64,000 nt of DNA from positions 94,644 through 158,643 of the forward strand of contig JAHCHP010000006.1 in the NCBI GenBank assembly GCA_026129765.1. The letters run 5' to 3'. The position numbers and the translations under genes were made by a program. Below the pieces are notes generated by a model. That model did not search any database. It was not told the origin of the DNA and saw only the letters and a list, made by a program, of their open reading frames with translations. This stretch comes from Fimbriimonadia bacterium (GTDB lineage Bacteria > Armatimonadota > Fimbriimonadia > Fimbriimonadales > GBS-DC). Position 1 is the stretch's first letter; each line of letters opens with the position of its first letter. Of this stretch, positions 7,922-16,537 are shown in pieces.

Positions 7922-8434
7922 TCAGACCAGCCGTTCCAATTGCAGGCGGCTGTCGGTGTCTAACTTTTCATAGTCGCGAATTTCGTAACGGTTGCCATCG
8001 ATGGCGATAATCAGATAGCGGCTCGCGCCCAACTCATGCACATTGTCGCGCCAGTTGCGCACATAAAACTTGCGTTTGCCCCGGTCCGTTTCCACATCCC
8101 AACTCAGCATGCCGAACTCTTCTTTCAGGGAATGAACCTTAGTGATGATGGGAATGAAATAACGTCTCTCCAACTGTTCTTCCAGAATGCGCAGCGACGC
8201 GCTATCCATCCCCCTCAAGTCTCTAAACATGCCCACTTCCTGCCCATCAGAAGTCGTGATGTTGATATAACGGGAGGCATCCGAGAAAGGGAACGCGCGC
8301 GCGAACGCTACATCCAGATAGCAACATTCCTCATTGAGCGTAAGGCGGATGTTGTCGCTTTCAGGGGTTCGTTCGATAGTGACTTGGCTGGGGTCCAGCC
8401 AGCGTATTTCCAATCGGCTCTCGGTCTCTTGCAT
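7922..8434 (-). CDS. DUF1854 family protein
   Basis: A 170-residue soluble protein. Recognised by the family pattern: an N-terminal strand region, GMFRDLRGMDSASLRILEEQLERRYF (about residues 67-92, here only cited by ends), and the C-terminal block VRNWRDNVHELG. DUF1854 is often encoded near, or fused to, cyanophycin-related genes or ABC transporters in other genomes; none is beside it here, although the neighbour argH belongs to arginine metabolism. Biochemical function is not known. A TAAAAT box lies nine bases before the ATG on the minus strand, so the message may have almost no leader. Confidence 0.75.
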   Translation of the reverse strand: MQETESRLEIRWLDPSQVTIERTPESDNIRLTLNEECCYLDVAFARAFPFSDASRYINITTSDGQEVGMFRDLRGMDSASLRILEEQLERRYFIPIITKVHSLKEEFGMLSWDVETDRGKRKFYVRNWRDNVHELGASRYLIIAIDGNRYEIRDYEKLDTDSRLQLERLV

Positions 8435-8498
8435 AACAGCATGATTTTACCGCATGATACGCGTAAAGAGGTATCATTATGGGTGAGGTAATAGAGTC

Positions 8499-9077
8499 AT
8501 GTCGGTTCAATCCTTTGAGGCATTTAGCGTGGCAACGCTTCAAGAGTGGTTAGATTTGCCAGAAGGACCTCCCTTCTTTGAGTGGGAGGCTGGGAGGTTG
8601 GTGGTTATACCCTCACCAAAAAAAATTCACCAAAAGATTGTAGGGCTGCTGTTTCACGCGCTTTATGATTACGTTGCGCGTAACGATTTAGGGGTAGTTG
8701 TGATGGAATTGGATGTCGCGCTGCCCAACGGTGTAGGCTATTATCCTGACTTGGCGTTTATCGCCAAAGACCGGCTTTTACATCTTATGGGTGAGGATAA
8801 CAAAATTCATGGCGCGCTCGACATGGTTGTGGAAGTCGTTTCGCCTTTCACACAGAGCCGCGATCGGGTCATTAAGTTTCAAAACTACTATGAGGCGGGC
8901 GTGTCCTGGTACTGGTTGATTGACAGCGAAACACTGGCGATCCAAGAGTTTGAGCACTCTCCTGAAGGCTATTTGTGCCGAGCCACGATTTCCTCTGGCA
9001 CGCTGTTTGAACCGAAACTGTTTCCTAACCTTAAAATTAACCTGCCCATGATACTTGGCGTTCAACCAGAAAGATAG
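8499..9077 (+). CDS. Uma2 family restriction endonuclease-like protein (DUF820)
   Basis: A 192-residue PD-(D/E)XK-fold protein. Visible: the N-terminal PPFFEWEAGRLVVIP block typical of Uma2, the catalytic PD in YYPDLAFIAKDR and the E-x-V strand LDMVVEVVSPFTQSRD. These proteins are abundant in cyanobacteria, Deinococcus and Armatimonadota and their targets are unknown. The start at 8499 has GAGGTAA about ten bases upstream. The gene sits at the left edge of an accessory patch containing a restriction-modification pair, and the next reading frame (the R-like fragment) is in the same phase, separated from it by this gene's TAG stop. Confidence 0.85.
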   Translation: MSVQSFEAFSVATLQEWLDLPEGPPFFEWEAGRLVVIPSPKKIHQKIVGLLFHALYDYVARNDLGVVVMELDVALPNGVGYYPDLAFIAKDRLLHLMGEDNKIHGALDMVVEVVSPFTQSRDRVIKFQNYYEAGVSWYWLIDSETLAIQEFEHSPEGYLCRATISSGTLFEPKLFPNLKINLPMILGVQPER

Positions 9078-9113
9078 CGAGCCAAAAACATTGGTAATCA
9101 AGAATTAGGGCTA

Positions 9114-9626
9114 TTGCTGAGCCGAATGCAGGCAACCGTTATAACCACTCCTGTCTTGCCAGGCAAGCAAGTCATCTTCAATTTGCGCGTTCCGGGTTCG
9201 TCTGGGGAACGAGCGAGTAGCGCTGGCATCGTTGTTATAGAACATAGAGAGCGCAGAGCAACTATCATAGAACTGAAAGATGGAGATACCTTTGATACGA
9301 AGAAAGCCAGCGGAGAACTTGACAACATGCAAAAAGTTACCTCTTGGCTGTCTGACCGCTTAGGATACAACACATCGATTGCTTTCTGCGCGTTCAATCA
9401 ACCTGATAAAGAATCTATCATCCGGGGAGCAAAGGGACGTTTTAATAGAGATCAAGTTATGACAGGAGAAGATTTATGTGCGATTCTAGGGATAAACTAT
9501 AGCGCTATTCAAAAACTGAGACGTGCTGACCAAAACGATAATCTGCGCTACTTCGTAGAAAACATCCTGAAAATTCCAGAGGTTAAATTAATCATCAATG
9601 AGCTTTATCCTGAAACGACACTTTGA
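9114..9626 (+). CDS. HinfI-like type II restriction endonuclease, probably N-terminally truncated
   Basis: A 170-residue protein just upstream of a HinfI/CcrM-type methyltransferase. It contains ATIIELKDGDTFDTKKASGE, the D/E-x-K strand typical of HinfI-type enzymes, and a C-terminal block MTGEDLCAILGINYSAIQKLRRADQ. HinfI-type enzymes are longer (about 260 residues), so the N-terminal third seems missing. The expected Asp of the PD-type half site would lie near SSAGIVVIE, where a Gly is seen. No ATG precedes the conserved part: the frame is open only from 9078, with TTG (9114) or ATG (9126) as possible starts. Probably a degraded R gene leaving an orphan methyltransferase; activity is doubtful. 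Confidence 0.6.
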   Translation: MLSRMQATVITTPVLPGKQVIFNLRVPGSSGERASSAGIVVIEHRERRATIIELKDGDTFDTKKASGELDNMQKVTSWLSDRLGYNTSIAFCAFNQPDKESIIRGAKGRFNRDQVMTGEDLCAILGINYSAIQKLRRADQNDNLRYFVENILKIPEVKLIINELYPETTL

Positions 9627-10718
<1,092 letters not shown>

Positions 10719-10725
10719 CACATCG

Positions 10726-11070
10726 TCACATGTTCATGGTTGACTTAGCCCATCCGCTCACGAGAGGAAGTTCATACCATTCGCCCGAGTTGGCTTTGAT
10801 ACCCCCCAAAATAGCATAGACCAGCCCTACAATGTAAACAGCAGGCAATAAGAGCAAGCCTATCAAAACAATAGTCAATACGCCGGAAACAAATAACGCG
10901 ACATAAATTGCGAGATGGAAAAAGAGCGCCTGCAACGCATGGAAAGCGACAAATTTGGACTTGTCTTTATAAACAAAGTAGAGAATGAGCGGCACAATGA
11001 ACCCGCCGATGAAAAATGACAGATGAGACAACATGCCCCACGTTTTTTCCTCAGATGTAATTTCTCCCAT
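10726..11070 (-). CDS. DUF4870 small membrane protein
   Basis: A 114-residue protein with three hydrophobic segments and the family signatures KTWGMLSHLSFF at the N-terminus and YKDKSKFVAFHALQALFF in the middle (DUF4870, Tic20-like small membrane proteins). It follows a paralogue on the same strand with a two-base gap and has AGGAGG six bases before its ATG, located inside the end of the preceding gene. The two proteins share KSKFVAFHA and GEWYELPLVxGWA, so they come from a tandem duplication. Function unknown. Confidence 0.85.
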   Translation of the reverse strand: MGEITSEEKTWGMLSHLSFFIGGFIVPLILYFVYKDKSKFVAFHALQALFFHLAIYVALFVSGVLTIVLIGLLLLPAVYIVGLVYAILGGIKANSGEWYELPLVSGWAKSTMNM

Positions 11071-11072
11071 GA

Positions 11073-11450
11073 TTATCCTCCTATCGTATTACGCGCCCAC
11101 CCGCCGACCATCGGCAGTTCGTACCATTCGCCCGCATTGGCGCGAATCGCGCCGAGAATGGGGAATACAATGGTCACAATGCCTATGACCACTGCCAGCA
11201 AGATCGCGGGCAGCAACAAGATCACGGTGATAGCCATTCCGCCCACAACCACCCATCCGACCAATAACAGCAGCTGAAAATAGAGCGATTGGATAGCGTG
11301 GAAAGCGACAAATTTAGACTTGTCTTTGTAGACCAGATAGATAACGAGCGGCACAATATATTGTCCGATACCTGCGCCCAAATAGCCCAGGAAACCGGCT
11401 AAGTGCGCCAACATAGCCCATAATCTTTCATCAGAAGTGGTATCAGTCAT
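11073..11450 (-). CDS. DUF4870 small membrane protein (paralogue, first gene of the pair)
   Basis: A 125-residue paralogue of the downstream protein: RLWAMLAHLAGF at the N-terminus, YKDKSKFVAFHAIQSLYF and NAGEWYELPMVGGWARNT near the end, with three to four membrane segments. GGGGA lies seven bases before the ATG, and a TATTCT box at 11472-11477 (minus strand) preceded by GG gives a short leader. It starts a two-gene operon and is divergent from the NYN gene. Function unknown. Confidence 0.85.
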   Translation of the reverse strand: MTDTTSDERLWAMLAHLAGFLGYLGAGIGQYIVPLVIYLVYKDKSKFVAFHAIQSLYFQLLLLVGWVVVGGMAITVILLLPAILLAVVIGIVTIVFPILGAIRANAGEWYELPMVGGWARNTIGG

Positions 11451-11575
11451 TAGGTTTTCCCCAACACGCTAAGAATACCTGTTTTTTACGCGAAAAGTTC
11501 AATCTTCAAGGAAAACACGCTTCTCTGCTTTAACGAGTGACCCTCTCGGAACTCCTCCACGTTCCGAATATCGGG

Positions 11576-11587
11576 TACTCTTAGGCT
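11576..11587 (+). promoter_or_regulatory. Leaderless promoter of the NYN gene
   Basis: TACTCT at 11576-11581, preceded by GGG, stands six bases before the ATG at 11588, placing the expected transcription start on the ATG itself; no Shine-Dalgarno is present. Confidence 0.65.
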
Positions 11588-12568
11588 ATGATGAACACTA
11601 TGACAATCCCTATGATAAGCACCCTCCCTCCAGAATCGCTCCTGACGCGGGGCGGATATGCCAGCGTCTTTATCGATTACGAAAACATCTATTACTACCT
11701 TTTTAATGCGGAAGTGGACGACCCCGAAGAGGCAGTTATTCATGTCCTGCGCGAAATTCGCAAGTGGTTGCCAGAACAGCGCGGTGAGCAGTGTATTGCG
11801 ATGGAAGCCTACGCCGATTTTGACCGGGTTAATATTGAATTAGGTCCGCTCTACTTGATGGGTGTCGAGACCCATAATGTGTTGGGAACCGAACATAAGA
11901 ATGCGGCAGATATGAGACTTTGTATCGATGCGTTATCGTTGCTGTATACACGCCCAACAATTAATACCTTTGTGTTTGTGGCGGGCGACCGCGACTATAT
12001 TCCGCTGATACAACATCTTAAAAAACAGGCGAAAAATGTGTTAGTCGTCGCGTTTCGGGGCAGTTTGTCGGGCGATCTATTAGTGAATGTGGGTGAAGAA
12101 AATTTTATTGATGCGCAAGAAATGGTCACCGATTCTGTTCGCAAACAGTTGGAAGCGGCGCGCCACCGGCAGGCGATTCAAGCCAAACTGAAAATCCCTT
12201 CCACTGCGACAACGGGTAAGCCTCCGGTCTTAAGGCGGGACCCCTCCTACAAAATGCAGGAAGCAAAATTCGAAAATGAACGCCCTATCGACGATGAGAA
12301 CGCCCGCATTTGCTTGCAAGTGTTACTGGAAGATTTTGGTCATCATAAAGAGGTCTTTTTGAAACCTTATCTCAAACGCTTGAATGACGCGCTGTCTTGG
12401 CTGGCGAACTTCCAGCGAAAAGCGCTGATTGAAGACTTGATTGACCGAGGCGCCATCGCGATTGAGACGCGCAAGCGGGATGATGTGCCGCCCGAATTTC
12501 AAGATTATTCCGTCGCGATTATCAATTGGAACCACCCCACCGTGCAGGAATTGAACCCGGGACTGTGA
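11588..12568 (+). CDS. NYN domain (LabA/DUF88-like) ribonuclease-fold protein
   Basis: A 326-residue protein. The N-terminal half is a NYN/PIN-like domain with three acidic clusters visible: FIDYENIYYYLF (residues 19-30), KNAADMRLCIDAL (about 101-113) and FVAGDRDYIPLI (about 129-140), the arrangement of metal-binding Asp residues in LabA-type nucleases. The C-terminal 100 residues (from about 230) are helical and may be a winged-helix or OST-HTH-like RNA-binding unit. Likely an RNA-processing enzyme; target unknown. The start is set by a leaderless promoter; an ATG three codons... further in (11591) is also possible. Confidence 0.8.
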   Translation: MMNTMTIPMISTLPPESLLTRGGYASVFIDYENIYYYLFNAEVDDPEEAVIHVLREIRKWLPEQRGEQCIAMEAYADFDRVNIELGPLYLMGVETHNVLGTEHKNAADMRLCIDALSLLYTRPTINTFVFVAGDRDYIPLIQHLKKQAKNVLVVAFRGSLSGDLLVNVGEENFIDAQEMVTDSVRKQLEAARHRQAIQAKLKIPSTATTGKPPVLRRDPSYKMQEAKFENERPIDDENARICLQVLLEDFGHHKEVFLKPYLKRLNDALSWLANFQRKALIEDLIDRGAIAIETRKRDDVPPEFQDYSVAIINWNHPTVQELNPGL

Positions 12569-12583
12569 GAATCAGCGGCACGC

Positions 12584-13723
12584 TCAGCTGACTATCGCTT
12601 GTTCGGTTTGTTGATCAAACAGATGCAGGCGGCGCAAATCGATCGCTAAACGAAGCGTGTCTTGTTCATGGCAGGCGTAATCCGCATTGACTTGCGCAAT
12701 GAAGCGCGTCTCTCCCGCCACTAAATGGAGGTCCATGCGGTCACCCAACGGTTCAATCACATCGATTCGCGCCTCAAACGGTTCGGAAGGTTGAACGCGC
12801 GGCGCGGGCGCATCGGCAGGGAAAAAGTCTTGCGGGCGAACACCCAATATCACCGGCTTGCCGCCATAGGCGCGCGTTTTTTCCATCGCTTCTGGCGGCA
12901 GCGAGAAGCGCATGGCGGGCGACTGGAACGCTCCATCGGAGACGCTGCCCTTGAAGAAGTTCATGGGCGGTGTACCGATAAAACCCGCCACGAACAGATT
13001 CGCCGGGTGATGATACACCTCTTCGGGCGTGCCGACTTGTTGCAATTTTCCGTGATTCATCACCGCGATCCGCGACCCCAGGGTCATGGCTTCTTTTTGA
13101 TCGTGAGTCACATAGAGAGTCGTGACTCCGAGCGCTTCCTGAAGTTTTTTCAGCTCGGCGCGGGTTTGATCCCGGAGCTTCGCGTCCAGATTCGAGAGCG
13201 GTTCATCCATCAGAAACACTTTGGGTTTGCGCACAATCGCGCGCGCCAGCGCGACTCGCTGCCGTTGACCGCCCGATAGTTCTTTCGGTTTACGGTGGAG
13301 CAGTTCAAGAATGCCCAGCATTTGCGCTGCCGCTTTCACGCGCTCGTCGATGCTGCGCTTGACATTCTGTGCTTCGCCCCAATGGCTGAGCTGCCAAACA
13401 GTGGTCTTCAACTCTCGCAATCGCAAACTAAAGGCGATGTTATCGTAGACCGTCATATGCGGGTAGAGCGCGTAACTTTGAAACACCATGGCGATGTCTC
13501 GGTCGCGCGGCGAAAGGTCATCGACTCGCCGGTCATCCACTGAAATCGATCCCTCGCTGGGTTCTTCCAACCCCGCCAGCATGCGCAAGGCGGTTGTTTT
13601 ACCGCAGCCCGAGGGTCCCACAAAGACCATGAATTCCTGATCTTTGATTTCCAAATTGAGGTCATTGACGGCGATGACGGTCCCAAACCGTTTCGTGATA
13701 TTGCTAAACGTTACCTGTGCCAT
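12584..13723 (-). CDS. MalK/UgpC-type sugar ABC transporter ATPase
   Basis: A 379-residue ATPase that powers carbohydrate importers of the CUT1 family. Seen: Walker A GPSGCGKTT, Q-loop VFQSYALYPHMTV, signature LSGGQRQRVALARA, Walker B VFLMDEPLSNLDA, H-loop YVTHDQKEA, then a C-terminal TOBE/MalK regulatory domain. Relative to typical family members about 17 extra residues (TTVWQLSHWGEAQNVKRS) sit between NIAFSLRLREL and the helical domain. The start at 13723 begins MAQVTFSNITKRFG; a longer frame to 13822 would run through the divergent promoter. No permease or binding protein is adjacent, so this is probably a shared ATPase. Confidence 0.92.
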   Translation of the reverse strand: MAQVTFSNITKRFGTVIAVNDLNLEIKDQEFMVFVGPSGCGKTTALRMLAGLEEPSEGSISVDDRRVDDLSPRDRDIAMVFQSYALYPHMTVYDNIAFSLRLRELKTTVWQLSHWGEAQNVKRSIDERVKAAAQMLGILELLHRKPKELSGGQRQRVALARAIVRKPKVFLMDEPLSNLDAKLRDQTRAELKKLQEALGVTTLYVTHDQKEAMTLGSRIAVMNHGKLQQVGTPEEVYHHPANLFVAGFIGTPPMNFFKGSVSDGAFQSPAMRFSLPPEAMEKTRAYGGKPVILGVRPQDFFPADAPAPRVQPSEPFEARIDVIEPLGDRMDLHLVAGETRFIAQVNADYACHEQDTLRLAIDLRRLHLFDQQTEQAIVS

Positions 13724-13765
13724 GATCAAGTGGGAAAATTGTACCTGATTATCTCTGCAAAGGGG

Positions 13766-13777
13766 TATAATCACTTT
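13766..13777 (+). promoter_or_regulatory. Leaderless promoter of the ankyrin gene
   Basis: TATAAT (13766-13771) preceded by GGGG and followed by exactly six bases and the ATG at 13778. Confidence 0.7.
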
Positions 13778-14632
13778 ATGCAAAATCCATCGTCTCACAA
13801 CGATTCTTCCGACGGTAGCCAAGAAAGGAGAATGTCTCGTGGAGATACTTCCGACTTTTCGCAGGATGAAATCGAAGGGATGGAGTCAGAGTGGATTCAC
13901 ATTGGCAAGTCTGATTGGAAGCCCGCGATTCTTCTCAAGATGCGTCGCGATGGTCACGAAACATCCCCCGTTGATACCGGCGAGTCTGATCTCAAGCCGG
14001 AGGACTCAGCCCCTCACAAGAGGTCAACGTTGGGGCGCTGGATTGTATTGGCGATGGTCTTACCGTTTTTGGTTGCGATTCCGCTTATCTTCTCGCCTTG
14101 GTTCCGCGACACGCGCTCCCACAACGCCGAAGTGAATGTGGAAATGATTGAGGCGATTGACGCGGGCAACTTGGCGCGAGTTTCCGCGCTATTGGCAGAT
14201 GGCGCGTCGGTCAACGCGAAAACAAAAAGCGGATTGACGGCTCTCAGTGTGGCGACGATCCGGGGTGAAACCGCCATCGCGAAGTTGTTGATTGAGCGGG
14301 GAGCAAGTTTGGACGCGCGCGATAAGAGCGGAACCCAAGCCACACCCGGCAACGCGGCCATTCATTGGGCAGCGATTTATGGGAGAACAGAGATTTTGAA
14401 AACGCTGTTGGAACATGGAATGGTGCCAGACCAGCGGGATCGCAACGGCAAAACGCTGTTGATGCTGGCAGCCGAAAATGGACATCTGCAGACGGTTCAG
14501 TTTTTGCTGGAGCGAGGCGCGGACCCTAACGCCAAAAGTTTGATGGGAGAAACGCCCTTTGTTTGCGCGGAACGCAGCGGTAAATCGGAAGTTAAGGAGA
14601 CAATACAACATGCAATCCTATCCACTCACTGA
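13778..14632 (+). CDS. Membrane-anchored ankyrin-repeat protein
   Basis: A 284-residue protein with a charged cytoplasmic-like N-terminus, one transmembrane helix (IVLAMVLPFLVAIPLIF, about residues 87-105) and four ankyrin repeats in the C-terminal half, with the pattern GLTALSVATIRGETAIAKLLIERGA and KTLLMLAAENGHLQTVQFLLERGA cited by position (about residues 145-275). Ankyrin stacks mediate protein binding; the partner is unknown. The start is fixed by the leaderless promoter. The last 23 bases overlap the PhyH gene, whose Shine-Dalgarno lies inside this gene, so the two are probably cotranscribed. Confidence 0.8.
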   Translation: MQNPSSHNDSSDGSQERRMSRGDTSDFSQDEIEGMESEWIHIGKSDWKPAILLKMRRDGHETSPVDTGESDLKPEDSAPHKRSTLGRWIVLAMVLPFLVAIPLIFSPWFRDTRSHNAEVNVEMIEAIDAGNLARVSALLADGASVNAKTKSGLTALSVATIRGETAIAKLLIERGASLDARDKSGTQATPGNAAIHWAAIYGRTEILKTLLEHGMVPDQRDRNGKTLLMLAAENGHLQTVQFLLERGADPNAKSLMGETPFVCAERSGKSEVKETIQHAILSTH

Positions 14633-15386
14633 GGATCAAATTCGAGACTACCAAGAGAACGGCTTTATCGCTTTGCCGGGCGTTTTGACTCCTGACGAGC
14701 TGTCAGAACTGCGCGCGATTGCGGAAGAGATTTTAGACACGCCTTACGAAGCGCGTGTCGAGACTTCCCGCAACAATGCAGAGTATGAGAAGATCTTTGT
14801 TCAGAAGGTCAATTTATGGCAGGTGGAGGAGCGCATTCGTAAGTTCAGCCTGCACCCGCGTTTAGCGGAGATCGCGCGCAAGTTGGCGGGGGCAGAGCAT
14901 ATTCGAATTTGGCATGATCATCTCTTGACGAAAAAGCCCGGCGACAGCAAACCGACCGCTTGGCATCAAGACCGTCCTTATTGGCCGCACAATGATACCG
15001 GACAGCTTTCGATGTGGATCGCTCTTCAGGATGTGGATACTCGCAATGGATGCATGGGGTTTGTTCCCGGCTCGCATCGATTGGGTCCATTAGATCCGGT
15101 TAATCTGGTGAATCCACAAGACCTCTACCCTCATGTGGAAGGCAAAACTTCGGAAGATTTTCAGCCGGTTTTTGTGCCTTTGAAAGCGGGCGACTGCACG
15201 TTCCATAACGCGCTCACATTTCACGGCGCGGGCGCAAACACGACCGATCAGCCCCGTCTCGCGTTTGTGGTGATCTATATGCCCGATGGAACGCTCTTTA
15301 CAGGCAGCCCGCACGTGGTCACAGAAGGATTGAATCTGCCTGCCGGTGAACCTCTATCGGGTGATCTGTTTCCCATTGTGGGGTGA
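14610..15386 (+). CDS. Phytanoyl-CoA dioxygenase (PhyH) family Fe(II)/2-oxoglutarate oxygenase
   Basis: A 258-residue double-stranded beta-helix oxygenase. The iron ligands are visible as His119 and Asp121 in WHQDRPYW and His205 in FHGAGAN; SMWIALQDVDTRNGCMGFVPGSHR is the family core strand set, followed by an Arg in QPRLAFV expected to bind 2-oxoglutarate. AAGGAG lies nine bases before the ATG. Bacterial PhyH proteins hydroxylate diverse small molecules; the substrate cannot be told from sequence. It overlaps the upstream ankyrin gene by 23 bases. Confidence 0.88.
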   Translation: MQSYPLTEDQIRDYQENGFIALPGVLTPDELSELRAIAEEILDTPYEARVETSRNNAEYEKIFVQKVNLWQVEERIRKFSLHPRLAEIARKLAGAEHIRIWHDHLLTKKPGDSKPTAWHQDRPYWPHNDTGQLSMWIALQDVDTRNGCMGFVPGSHRLGPLDPVNLVNPQDLYPHVEGKTSEDFQPVFVPLKAGDCTFHNALTFHGAGANTTDQPRLAFVVIYMPDGTLFTGSPHVVTEGLNLPAGEPLSGDLFPIVG

Positions 15387-15394
15387 GAAAGCAT

Positions 15395-15428
15395 AAAAAA
15401 TCCTCTGCTCCGAACGAGGGAGCAGAGG
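15395..15428 (-). terminator. Terminator of the 15466-15795 gene
   Basis: Inverted repeat CCTCTGCTCC / GGAGCAGAGG (15402-15428) followed on the minus strand by six U. The 27-base core is identical to that at 15968-15994. Confidence 0.8.
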
Positions 15429-15465
15429 AGGGGTTGACGGAAGGTAGTCGTCAAACTTTCAATTG

Positions 15466-15795
15466 TTAGTTCATTGCGATTCCGAATTCGTTGTAGATTG
15501 CTCCGCGGTTTACCACTTTGATGACGTAGCGTCCATTATCAGTCGGTTTCCAAACGCAAATACATTCGTCGATAGGTTCGGTATCATGAGTTATCAGGTT
15601 GCCCTGTTCGTCATAGACAAACATATCTAAATCGGTATCGCCATCACCAGAGACAGCAACGGCTGCGATTTGAACCGCGCGATAGCTTTTGACGAAAGAT
15701 TTCGTTTCGCCCGGTTGGATTGTATGGGTTTCAAAAGTCAAGTTTTCGGTGTTTCCAGCGCAAGAGATAGTTCTTAAAAGTAATTCGCGATACAT
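15466..15795 (-). CDS. Small protein with pre-peptidase C-terminal-like beta domain (paralogue B)
   Basis: A 109-residue protein whose C-terminal 75 residues (SGDGDTDLDMFVYDEQGNL, then VVNRGAIYNEFGIAM) match its neighbour at 16024-16383. The pattern of a DTDLDxxxYD motif, a solvent-exposed D-rich loop and GRYVIKVVNRG resembles PPC-type beta-sandwich domains of secreted proteins. Unlike the paralogue it lacks a clear signal peptide: the N-terminus from the ATG at 15795, which has GGAGG eight bases upstream, is MYRELLLRTIS. A longer frame from 15831 gives MKFTLFIGG but would cover that Shine-Dalgarno. Location and function unknown. Confidence 0.6.
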   Translation of the reverse strand: MYRELLLRTISCAGNTENLTFETHTIQPGETKSFVKSYRAVQIAAVAVSGDGDTDLDMFVYDEQGNLITHDTEPIDECICVWKPTDNGRYVIKVVNRGAIYNEFGIAMN

Positions 15796-15957
15796 ATCTT
15801 TCACTCCTCCAATGAATAGGGTAAATTTCAATTTGCCTCGAGGGGATGACCCTTTTTAGCTCACATAGAATGATAACGAGAATATTCGTGAGTTCTTACA
15901 GAATAGTTATTAACAACAGATAACAGTAAAAATCTATTATTGACAGCCTTTCTCGTG

Positions 15958-15994
15958 AAAAAAGAAACCTCTGCTCCGAACGAGGGAGCAGAGG
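15958..15994 (-). terminator. Terminator of the 16024-16383 gene
   Basis: Inverted repeat CCTCTGCTCC / GGAGCAGAGG (15968-15994) followed on the minus strand by a T-rich run; core identical to 15402-15428. Confidence 0.8.
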
Positions 15995-16023
15995 TGAGGG
16001 AGGAAGGAGGCCTGATGTTAAAA

Positions 16024-16383
16024 TTAGTCTGCAGCAATATAGAACTCATTGTATACATAGCCGCGATTGACGACTTTAATCGTATATTTCCCGGTATACC
16101 TGGGCGTCCAAAGGCAAAGGCAATCATCAGTTGGATCATCATCATAGGCCACCAATGCACCATTACGATCGTAAATATACAAATCTAAATCGGTATCGCC
16201 ATCACCAGAGACTAACACGCCTGCTAATCTGCCCTTATAGAAGCTCTCGCTAAATGATTTAGAGCTTCGAGCATTGACGACATGATATCCCGACACTCCA
16301 CCACCAACTCGGTCCGCAAAAGTAACGGACATCAACATCGATAAAGCTGCTACTGCCATCAACAAGATTCCACGCTTTTTCAC
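16024..16383 (-). CDS. Secreted protein with pre-peptidase C-terminal-like beta domain (paralogue A)
   Basis: A 119-residue protein with a signal peptide (KKRGILLMAVAALSMLMS, cleavage near TFA) and a single beta domain: VSGDGDTDLDLYIYDRNG, then DDDPTDDCLCLW and GKYTIKVVNRGYVYNEF. The start is a GTG at 16383 with AGGAGG 11 bases upstream. It is the likely parent of the adjacent paralogue, with which it shares most of the domain and an identical terminator. Such domains often occur as modules in secreted proteases; here the domain stands alone. Role unknown. Confidence 0.75.
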   Translation of the reverse strand: MKKRGILLMAVAALSMLMSVTFADRVGGGVSGYHVVNARSSKSFSESFYKGRLAGVLVSGDGDTDLDLYIYDRNGALVAYDDDPTDDCLCLWTPRYTGKYTIKVVNRGYVYNEFYIAAD

Positions 16384-16524
16384 TTGGGTAAATCCTCCTA
16401 TGTTTTAGTTCTTACTGTTTTTTTGTTTGCCGGAGGTCTGCTTCGTTCCGGCTTACACAGCGTTATAACGGCAGCCACAAGCAATTCTTACAGCGTGCTT
16501 ACATTTTATTGTTTGCCCTTCAGG

Positions 16525-16537
16525 TATTCTCTTAAAT
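16525..16537 (+). promoter_or_regulatory. Leaderless promoter of asd
   Basis: TATTCT (16525-16530) preceded by CAGG, seven bases before the ATG at 16538; no Shine-Dalgarno. Confidence 0.65.
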
